Of a DNA stretch of 13,150 nt, positions 7,444 to 13,150 are shown one piece after another (positions within the stretch are counted from its first letter, which is position 1; each line of letters starts with the position of its first letter). A program made the position numbers and the translations under genes. The notes under the pieces were generated by a model. It made no database searches, had not been told where the DNA came from, and saw nothing but the letters and a program-made list of their open reading frames with translations. Source of the DNA: an uncultured Prochlorococcus sp. (GTDB lineage Bacteria > Cyanobacteriota > Cyanobacteriia > PCC-6307 > Cyanobiaceae); assembly GCA_913041805.1 (NCBI GenBank), contig CAJWIZ010000006.1:1-13150 (forward strand). The letters are read 5' to 3'.

Positions 7444-9290
7444 TGGAAAATCCCTCACGTTATACATCTTTCAAGGGTAAAGATGATTTGGAGATAATTA
7501 CGATTCCTATAGAGCCTGGACTAGTAAGCCTGAGAGGATTAAGTCCAAAACGTTTGCGTTTCGAACTGGAATATGCACTTGAAAGAGGCAGCACAGATAA
7601 TAGCTTCTTATTCACAATAGAAAACAGCTCCCTAGAAGAAAGTCAAGCTGCAGTTCTTGTTCATCCACCAGGAGCTATCTATACAAAATTATTTTTATCA
7701 GCTCTAAATCATGCATTGCCAAAAAAATGCAAAAATTTGCGAGTTATAGTTGGTCATGTCAATCCAAATCGAGTCAAGTTCCTCCAAGAATTAACACAAA
7801 CTTACAAAAATATTGAGCTCATCACCTCCAACCCAGGTGCAAAATTAATAAAAGAGCTCTGGACACTACGCAAACCATCTAATAAAAGTGAAGAAGGGAT
7901 TAATTTGAGTCAATTACCGTTGCCAAGCCTAACTATTGTTAGACAAGAGCAAGAACTTATTGTCAATGAAAATTATCGGTTAAAACTAATACCAACACCT
8001 ACACCGAGATGGCCTGGTGGCCTAATCGTATTTGAAAAGGAACTAGGCCTATTAATGAGCGATAAACTTTTTGCTGCCCACATATGTACAAGTCAGTGGG
8101 CAGAATCTAACAGAATTAGTACTGAAGAGGAACGTAGACATTTTTACGATTGTTTAATGGCACCAATGGAAAGTCAAGTAGCAACAATCGTTGAGAGATT
8201 AGAAGAACTTGAAATCAAACGAATTGCACCAGGTCATGGTCCAGCAATAGAAACAAGTTGGCGTAGTTTATTAAATGACTATCGCAGATGGGGAGAAGGG
8301 CAACAAAAAGCTCTACTTAAAGTAGTATTGATTTTTGCTAGTGCTTACGGCAATACAGCTGCAATTGCTGATGCTCTAGCAAATGGGATTAGTCGTGCTG
8401 GAATTCGTATAGAAAGCCTTAATTGTGAATTCACGCCAGTGGAAGAGCTAATTAAAGCCATTCGAGAAGCTGATGCCTATCTAATCGGTTCACCTACACT
8501 CGGAGGACATGCACCAACACCAATCGTCTCATCTCTTGGAACTTTATTAGCAGAAGGTGATCGAGAAAAACCTGTAGGCATTTTTGGAAGTTATGGATGG
8601 AGTGGCGAAGCACTTGAGCTATTAGAAAATAAACTTCGAGATGGAGGCTTCAAATTCGGATTTCAACCAATCAAAATCAAATTTAGTCCAGATGCTGGAA
8701 TGATAAAAACGCTAGAAGAAACTGGAACAATTTTTGGTAGAAAGCTATTAAATTCAAGAAAAACACAACAACGTCGTGCAACTAGTGGGATGAATACTAG
8801 TCGTAGTGATCCAGCGACACTAGCTCTAGGAAGAATTCTAGGTTCACTATGTGTTTTAACAACCCGTAAAAGGGCAGGAGACGCAGCGTTAAGTGGGGCA
8901 ATGGTCGCAAGCTGGGTAAGCCAAGCTAGCTTTACTCCACCTGGTTTAAGTATTGCTATAGCAAAAGATCGAGCTGTTGAAGCTCTACTTCATTGTGGGG
9001 ATGAGTTCACTCTTAATGTACTTGCAGCAGGACGCCAATCTGAACTCATGAGACAATTCCTACAACCATTCCCAGCTGGTGCAGATCGTTTTGCAGGTTT
9101 AAAGGTCGATGATAGCCCTGGAGGCCAACCAATCCTGCCAGAAGCCTTGGCATGGCTTGAAGCAAATGTAAAGCAAAGAATGGAATGTGGTGATCATTGG
9201 TTAATTTATGCGGAGGTCAAAAATGGCAAAGTTATAGATTCAGAAGGAGTGACAGCAGTTCATCATCGACGCACTGGAGCAAATTATTAA
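7443..9290 (+). CDS. flv1: Flavodiiron protein Flv1 (non-canonical metal site)
   Basis: A 615-residue class C flavodiiron protein with the same three-domain order as its neighbour: beta-lactamase-like (about 25-285), flavodoxin-like (about 292-440) and flavin reductase-like (about 455-615). Four of the seven metal ligands are changed: the HxExDH motif reads H105-V-N107-P-N109-R110, and the fourth histidine is R189 (PTPRWPGG). H105, D207 and H265 remain. This loss with basic or neutral replacements is the known mark of Flv1 (and Flv2), which act as oligomers with a canonical partner, here Flv3. The flavodoxin loop ASAYGNTAAIAD keeps the FMN phosphate-binding GNT. The ATG is fused to the flv3 stop as TAATG, which allows translational coupling and similar amounts of both subunits. 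Insertions around residues 60-72 and 142-165 are not seen in flv3. Function: photoprotective O2 reduction. Confidence 0.95.
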   Translation: MENPSRYTSFKGKDDLEIITIPIEPGLVSLRGLSPKRLRFELEYALERGSTDNSFLFTIENSSLEESQAAVLVHPPGAIYTKLFLSALNHALPKKCKNLRVIVGHVNPNRVKFLQELTQTYKNIELITSNPGAKLIKELWTLRKPSNKSEEGINLSQLPLPSLTIVRQEQELIVNENYRLKLIPTPTPRWPGGLIVFEKELGLLMSDKLFAAHICTSQWAESNRISTEEERRHFYDCLMAPMESQVATIVERLEELEIKRIAPGHGPAIETSWRSLLNDYRRWGEGQQKALLKVVLIFASAYGNTAAIADALANGISRAGIRIESLNCEFTPVEELIKAIREADAYLIGSPTLGGHAPTPIVSSLGTLLAEGDREKPVGIFGSYGWSGEALELLENKLRDGGFKFGFQPIKIKFSPDAGMIKTLEETGTIFGRKLLNSRKTQQRRATSGMNTSRSDPATLALGRILGSLCVLTTRKRAGDAALSGAMVASWVSQASFTPPGLSIAIAKDRAVEALLHCGDEFTLNVLAAGRQSELMRQFLQPFPAGADRFAGLKVDDSPGGQPILPEALAWLEANVKQRMECGDHWLIYAEVKNGKVIDSEGVTAVHHRRTGANY

Positions 9291-9336
9291 TATCACCTAC
9301 TGATCACATTTCCACAATCACCTTTGAAATTTTCCA

Positions 9337-9861
9337 ATGCTCTCTGAATCAAACCTCCTAGTCATAGCTGCTAGTAATGGCGAAAATCTTCAACTTGCAA
9401 AACGATTTATCAAAATAGGGGATCAACTTGGCACAAAATCAGAACTTCTTGATTTAACCAGCTTGGATTTGCCCCTTTACAATCCAAGAACTCATGCTCA
9501 AAACGGTATCCCTTCTTTAATTAAACAACTGTCTCTAAAAATGGCTGCCATTCCTTACTGGGTAATCTGTGCACCTGAATATAACGGCTCTATCCCTCCG
9601 GTTTTTACAAGTACTCTTGCATGGTTATCAGTCCAGGGAGATGATTTCAGATACTTATTTAATGGAAGACCAATAGCGATGGCAAGCTTTTCAGGAGGTG
9701 GAGGGATGGAATTATTGCTCTCTCTACGTATACAACTCACACACTTAGGTGCGCAAGTCGTGGGACGTCAACTGATGAGCAATAACAACAAACCAGCTCA
9801 GGATACATCGATTGAAGACCTATTAAAGAGACTCATGCAAATGAACCCTCTAGAAATCTAA
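9337..9861 (+). CDS. NAD(P)H-dependent FMN reductase-like flavoprotein
   Basis: A 174-residue single-domain flavoprotein of the NADPH-dependent FMN reductase family (flavodoxin-like fold). Visible marks: a beta-strand and FMN phosphate loop at the N-terminus (LLVIAASNGENLQLAK, about 7-22), the CAPEYNGSIPP motif (about 78-88) that packs on the flavin and is the family signature, and a glycine-rich FSGGGGMELL (about 117-126). These enzymes reduce FMN, quinones or azo compounds with NAD(P)H in the cytoplasm. The first loop lacks the usual S-x-R-x-x-S form, having ASNGEN instead, so the flavin grip may differ. The gene lies 46 bases after flv1 on the same strand with no visible terminator between, so co-transcription with the flavodiiron genes is plausible. 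The ATG at 9337 has no obvious ribosome site. The true substrate is unknown. Confidence 0.88.
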   Translation: MLSESNLLVIAASNGENLQLAKRFIKIGDQLGTKSELLDLTSLDLPLYNPRTHAQNGIPSLIKQLSLKMAAIPYWVICAPEYNGSIPPVFTSTLAWLSVQGDDFRYLFNGRPIAMASFSGGGGMELLLSLRIQLTHLGAQVVGRQLMSNNNKPAQDTSIEDLLKRLMQMNPLEI

Positions 9862-9913
9862 AAACAAAGATGGTAAAACTTTGATCTGATTGCTAAAAGT
9901 TCAAAAATTTAAA

Positions 9914-9949
9914 AAACACCATATGTAGTAGCCAAACACCATATATAGT
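9914..9949 (+). repeat. Tandem 16-base repeat with 20-base period, operator-like
   Basis: Two copies of AAACACCATATRTAGT, at 9914-9929 and 9934-9949, match at 15 of 16 positions and are spaced exactly 20 bases apart, about two helical turns. The second copy is also part of an imperfect 18-base palindrome (9935-9952, 16 of 18 positions symmetric, AACAC at one end and GTGTT at the other). They fall in the longest gap of the window (9862-9988), ahead of the 68-residue gene at 9989, with an AT-rich TTATTAATAAT just downstream that could serve as a -10. This arrangement suits cooperative binding of a dimeric regulator on one face of the helix. The regulator is unknown. Besides this, the gap holds only AT-rich sequence. 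Confidence 0.5.
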
Positions 9950-9988
9950 GTTATTAATAATAAAAGATTGACTTGAATTACCTCTGTA

Positions 9989-10195
9989 ATGAGATTTCAA
10001 CACGATCAAAACGTTGTAATTCGCTATCGAGGTTTTTTGCTCCTGCAACAACCAAACCAAACTTGGTTAGTTCGACCAGAGCGAAGTCCAATGTCATTGC
10101 TACCCTTTAGAACAACTAAATGTTCATTAGCAGAAGTAAAAAAAATTTTAGTAAAAAAACTTGCTGATCAGACACCTACTAGTCAAGCAGCTTAA
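9989..10195 (+). CDS. Small conserved-looking protein of unknown function (68 residues)
   Basis: A 68-residue basic, soluble protein that I do not recognise with a named domain. The N-terminal two thirds look like a small beta-rich fold: VVIRYRGFLLLQQ, then TWLVRPERSP and LLPFRTTKCSLAEVKKIL, ending in a helix and a short polar tail. The pattern of a strand, an RG turn, strands with a W-x-V-R-P-E-R core, and then a helix is coherent and unlike random sequence, which with the ATG and the upstream operator-like repeat supports a real gene. I recall similar short proteins in marine picocyanobacteria but cannot confirm it here. It is separated from the upstream reductase by 127 bases and converges on mrdA with only 21 bases between the stop codons. 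No signal peptide or membrane segment is present. Confidence 0.72.
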   Translation: MRFQHDQNVVIRYRGFLLLQQPNQTWLVRPERSPMSLLPFRTTKCSLAEVKKILVKKLADQTPTSQAA

Positions 10196-10216
10196 ATCAC
10201 CTACAAATCATCCAGT

Positions 10217-12040
10217 TTATAACGGCAAGGAATTATTCAAACGATTTTTATTCCAAGCTTCAAGCACCTTAAGTGCCATTGGTAATGCATGGACCGAGCC
10301 ACCACCAGGTGTATTTTGAGCAAAAGCAACGACAACAATTTCACTTGCTTCATATGGAGCAAAACACACAAACCAAGCATGATCAGACCCACCAGTACTA
10401 TCTTCTGCTGTCCCTGTTTTTCCAGCGACAGGAGGAAGATTAGGTGATCTTATATTGAGTGTTGAAGCTGTTCCTGATTCAACAACCTTCCTAAGTCCAC
10501 GTCGCAACGTCTCTAATGTAGAAGACTGCATTTTTACCTTCTTCCGATATTTGGGAGCTGTCCAATCAACATCTAAATCAGCCAAGTGAGGCGTTACTAA
10601 ATACCCGCCATTTGCGAAAACAGCATAAGCACGCGCAAGTTGTAAAGGCGTTACCTGAACTACCGCTTGACCTATCGAAGCACTAGCAATATCCTCTGGA
10701 ATCCAAGGAGTTTGACCTGCCTTTCCCCATCCTCTACCTTGATCAGCCCACTCCTTATTTCCTACAATTCCTTTGCTCTCCTCATATCCAATTTCAATTC
10801 CAGTTAGGGCATCAAAACCCAATGCCTTAGCAGCTGAATACAAAGCTTCTGAACCGACCCCAACACCTATCTGATAAAAAAAAGTATTACTAGAAAAGCG
10901 AAGAGCATCTTCATACCCAATCCACCCAAAGCCTTTACGGTTGTATTCAGGGAAACAATGGCTCCCATACTTAATACAACGAACTGTTTTCAAACGAACA
11001 TCGGATGGGAACTTTCCACTCTCCATACCCGCCATTGCAGTAACAGGCTTCCATGTACTACCAGGGTCATATGAATTAATAGCCCTACTAAACAGTGGCA
11101 TCTCAGTAGACAAAAAAAGAGCATCGTATTCTTTTTGCGTAGTAAATGTCTTTGAAAAGAAATTCGGATCAAAAGTAGGTCTACTAGCCATAGCTCGAAT
11201 CGCTCCAGTTCGCGGGTCAAGTACGACAACAGCTCCAGCAGACTTACCCTCTAGAGCCTTTTCTGCAGCTAACTGCAACTCTAAATCAATTGTTAAAGAA
11301 AGATCCTTGCCTGACTCAGGAGATTTAAAACCCAGACTACGTTGAACATTTCCAGTAGCATCAACCTCTAACATCTCACCACCCCACTTGCCTCTCAAAA
11401 TCTTTTCATAAGCTGCCTCCACACCAGTCCTACCAATGCGATCAGATATTTCATAACCCTTTTCACGTAAGAAGTTAAATTCTTTTGATGTAATTGACTG
11501 GGTGTAACCCAAAACATGCGAAGCAAGTGTCCCATATGGATAAAAACGCAGTAACTCCACATCAACTTGAGCACCTTTTAAGCTCCCATCTCTTTCCGTA
11601 AAACGTAAAACCTGCTCTGGCTTCAAATCTCTCGCCAACGTAATGCGAAAAGGATCTCTTAAACCCCCTTCACGAAAATGCTCATCCATTGAGTCTTTAG
11701 AAATTGTCAGCAAAGTCGATAATCGATCACGCAAAGAAGGCCAGGTTGCATTACTCACTAATCTCGGTTGAACAGAAAGAGCATATGTAACTTTGTTATC
11801 AGCAAGAATCTTCCCACGACGATCTAATAAACGTCCACGAATGGGGGGGCGTGAGACTAAGCGAATTCGATTTTCATCTGAAAGTTTTCGATAAAAAGAA
11901 CCTTGAAGCACTTGCAACCAAAATAATCGAGCTGTAATTGCTGCAAAAGCAAGCATTAACAAAGAAAACAAAACAACTGGCTGCTTAACCAAACCATGCT
12001 TTCTTTTCTTGCTGACATCCTGCTGAGCAATTTCTTTCAT
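10217..12040 (-). CDS. mrdA: Penicillin-binding protein 2 (elongation-specific D,D-transpeptidase)
   Basis: A 607-residue class B penicillin-binding protein. A cytoplasmic basic N-terminus leads to one membrane anchor (about 19-42, PVVLFSLLMLAFAAITA), then the dimerisation/pedestal region (RPPIRGRLLDRRG at 64-76; RIGRTGVEAAYEK at 201-213) and the transpeptidase domain. Catalytic motifs: S328-T-W-K331 (SxxK), S383-S-N385 (SxN) and K541-T-G543 (KTG). The length, the IGRTGVE pedestal motif and the lack of a C-terminal PASTA domain fit PBP2/MrdA better than FtsI. It cross-links peptidoglycan in the periplasm during side-wall growth with RodA and MreB partners. The ATG at 12040 has AAGG about nine bases upstream and begins five bases after the stop of the preceding gene on this strand, so it is co-transcribed with the two unknown genes. 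C355, H361 and C362 form an unusual cluster just after the SxxK region. Confidence 0.94.
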   Translation of the reverse strand: MKEIAQQDVSKKRKHGLVKQPVVLFSLLMLAFAAITARLFWLQVLQGSFYRKLSDENRIRLVSRPPIRGRLLDRRGKILADNKVTYALSVQPRLVSNATWPSLRDRLSTLLTISKDSMDEHFREGGLRDPFRITLARDLKPEQVLRFTERDGSLKGAQVDVELLRFYPYGTLASHVLGYTQSITSKEFNFLREKGYEISDRIGRTGVEAAYEKILRGKWGGEMLEVDATGNVQRSLGFKSPESGKDLSLTIDLELQLAAEKALEGKSAGAVVVLDPRTGAIRAMASRPTFDPNFFSKTFTTQKEYDALFLSTEMPLFSRAINSYDPGSTWKPVTAMAGMESGKFPSDVRLKTVRCIKYGSHCFPEYNRKGFGWIGYEDALRFSSNTFFYQIGVGVGSEALYSAAKALGFDALTGIEIGYEESKGIVGNKEWADQGRGWGKAGQTPWIPEDIASASIGQAVVQVTPLQLARAYAVFANGGYLVTPHLADLDVDWTAPKYRKKVKMQSSTLETLRRGLRKVVESGTASTLNIRSPNLPPVAGKTGTAEDSTGGSDHAWFVCFAPYEASEIVVVAFAQNTPGGGSVHALPMALKVLEAWNKNRLNNSLPL

Positions 12041-12045
12041 CTAAA

Positions 12046-12444
12046 TCAACCTTGATTAGTCATATGGGTTGTTTTTTTAGAACACTCATCATCTAAAAAA
12101 TTCTCAAGTTCTTCTATACCTAGTTGAAGTCTGTCCAAACATTGCATCAAAGCTGTTGTATCCAAAGACTTATCAACCTCAGAATCATCCGTCTCCACAG
12201 CCACCTTAACTGGCACAACAGGATTTCCTAGTCCTGGACTGAACTTATCTAATTGTTCACGCACAGTTTTAGCTGATGCTTCACCTTCTTGACGAAGTAA
12301 TTGAAAAGGATCTTCTGAAGCAGTAAATGGTTCGGTTACTTTGGACGAACCTCCTTTTTTAGCTCTCTCAATAATTGCCATTCCAACAGGCAATACATCC
12401 TGCATCAAAAAAAGACGGAGGGTGTCTATTGGATCATCGGCCAT
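12046..12444 (-). CDS. Acidic soluble protein of unknown function, upstream of mrdA
   Basis: A 132-residue protein that I do not recognise. The N-terminus (DPIDTLRLFLMQDVLPVGMAIIERAKKG, residues 4-31) is amphipathic and helix-prone, not a signal peptide. A low-complexity, probably disordered middle follows (ASEDPFQLLRQEGEASAKTV, then a Pro/Val segment near 70-82), and the acidic C-terminal part (about 85-123) is likely helical (LMQCLDRLQLGIEELENFLDD) and could be a short coiled coil. Two cysteines lie at 101 and 120. It starts at ATG 12444 with AGG a few bases before it, follows the membrane-anchored gene by 13 bases and ends five bases before mrdA, so the three form one operon. The position suggests a role linked to cell-wall elongation or its scaffold, but that is inference from context only. 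Confidence 0.82.
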   Translation of the reverse strand: MADDPIDTLRLFLMQDVLPVGMAIIERAKKGGSSKVTEPFTASEDPFQLLRQEGEASAKTVREQLDKFSPGLGNPVVPVKVAVETDDSEVDKSLDTTALMQCLDRLQLGIEELENFLDDECSKKTTHMTNQG

Positions 12445-12457
12445 AGAAGCCTAAAAG

Positions 12458-13069
12458 CTACATAAGACCAGTTTGCTCGGAAGGCATCAAAAATGGAGGA
12501 CAAGTGACATTTGATACACCTAATGACCAACCAGTAAACCCAGATATAAAAATTGCTGCAACAAATGGGACAACAGCTTGCTGAGTTGTCTCATGACTTA
12601 CCCATTCCTTGAATGAGCGCCAAAAACGCTCTCGCTCAAACCTTTTACGTTCTCTTGACTCTTCATTCCAACGTCTGCGAAAAGATTTTTCTACCCATCT
12701 CTCAAAAGCACGTTTTTTTGTCACGGCCATCTTGCGTTCTACTTCTAGCAATTGCCCCGCGTTTAATTCTGGATGAAAAGTACTTATCAACTCAAGACTT
12801 TTCAAGAACATTTCAACTGATGCATCCTTAATAGCTGAATCGTCTTCATCTAAATCACTCCATTCAATCTCTGGATAAAATCGACTACGATTCAACTTGA
12901 TCTGATCTTCACCTAACTGTCCAGGCTCTCGCAACCACCTGTCAGTATTGCTATCAAATCGTCTCCAATACAGGAAAGGGTTGATATAAATAGTCTTACC
13001 TGCAAGATGAATGCTGTCTTGATGCAGACGACGTTGCAACTGCAAGTCATGTTGTAAGGCTGCGGTCAA
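12458..13069 (-). CDS. Unknown protein with a single C-terminal membrane segment, first gene of the mrdA operon
   Basis: A 203-residue protein not recognised as a known family. An N-terminal half of mixed character (HLAGKTIYINPFLYWRRFDS; an acidic DLDEDDSAIKDAS run at 72-84) is followed by a strongly basic, Arg/Glu-rich helix (about 117-155, with RRRWNEESRERKRFERERFW) and one hydrophobic segment (about 164-186, AVVPFVAAIFISGFTGWSL), leaving a short C-terminal tail. This tail-anchored layout would keep the bulk in the cytoplasm. The start is unusual: the frame opens on TTG (13069), with an in-frame stop three codons upstream and no ATG until codon 87, so a non-ATG start is forced unless the sequence is wrong. 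The 81 bases to the window edge contain AT-rich sequence that could be its promoter, with nothing distinct. Operon partners: the acidic unknown protein and mrdA. Confidence 0.8.
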   Translation of the reverse strand: MTAALQHDLQLQRRLHQDSIHLAGKTIYINPFLYWRRFDSNTDRWLREPGQLGEDQIKLNRSRFYPEIEWSDLDEDDSAIKDASVEMFLKSLELISTFHPELNAGQLLEVERKMAVTKKRAFERWVEKSFRRRWNEESRERKRFERERFWRSFKEWVSHETTQQAVVPFVAAIFISGFTGWSLGVSNVTCPPFLMPSEQTGLM

Positions 13070-13150
13070 GGAAATCTAAGTATGTGGCCTAGAGTATCGA
13101 GCTCAGACCAATTACACCAGTCCTTTATTAATAACTAATAAGAAAAAATT

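Noticed and set aside
9862..9900. Possible terminator after the FMN reductase gene (CAAAG ... CTTTG)
   Set aside because: The stem is only five base pairs with a nine-base loop and lacks a following T run.
10196..10216. Possible bidirectional terminator between the convergent 68-residue gene and mrdA
   Set aside because: The 21-base gap contains no inverted repeat; any terminator would have to lie within the coding ends.
10941..11345. 134-codon open frame on the + strand opposite mrdA
   Set aside because: It is antisense to the catalytic region of a well-supported PBP2 gene, and its translation shows no domain and no ribosome site.
12613..12831. 72-codon + strand open frame inside the membrane-anchored unknown gene
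   Set aside because: Shadow frame; the minus-strand gene has a coherent domain layout and operon spacing, this one does not.

Overview
The window reads as chromosomal DNA of a marine picocyanobacterium, most likely a low-light Prochlorococcus or close Synechococcus relative. Four things suggest this: a paired Flv3/Flv1 flavodiiron system of oxygenic phototrophs, a moderately low GC content (around 40% by eye), very tight gene packing (longest gap 127 bases), and no exact HIP1 octamer (GCGATCGC) seen. The assignment to genus is inference. I see no tRNA, rRNA, CRISPR array, transposase, phage gene or integration scar.

Left block (1-2474, + strand): the C-terminal part of a SNF2-family ATPase cut by the window edge, a SWIM zinc-finger protein 15 bases downstream, and a small MEKHLA-domain (PAS-like) protein whose start overlaps the SWIM gene. 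The first two look like an ATPase plus a nucleic-acid or protein-binding partner.

Transport block (2488-5606, + strand): a complete TRAP transporter operon with DctP (binding protein), DctQ (small membrane subunit) and DctM (large membrane subunit). The genes overlap by a few bases. The binding protein carries the residues I recall as the 2-oxoacid and sodium ligands of TakP, so uptake of pyruvate-like 2-oxoacids is the best guess. A plausible promoter with two short palindromes lies upstream.

Flavin redox block (5668-9861, + strand): flv3 (all seven di-iron ligands present) and flv1 (four of seven ligands replaced), coupled through a TAATG junction, then a small NAD(P)H-dependent FMN reductase-like flavoprotein. 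Flv1/Flv3 reduce O2 to water at the acceptor side of photosystem I and protect it under fluctuating light. The reductase may be co-transcribed.

Small gene (9989-10195, + strand): a 68-residue protein of unknown function, preceded by a tandem 16-base repeat with a 20-base period that looks like an operator.

Right block (10217-13069, - strand): a compact operon reading leftward, with an unknown protein carrying one C-terminal membrane segment, an unknown acidic soluble protein, and penicillin-binding protein 2 (mrdA), the transpeptidase of cell elongation. The two unknowns are the best candidates in the window for undescribed biology, as possible partners of the elongation machinery. No clear new multi-gene defence or mobile system was found.
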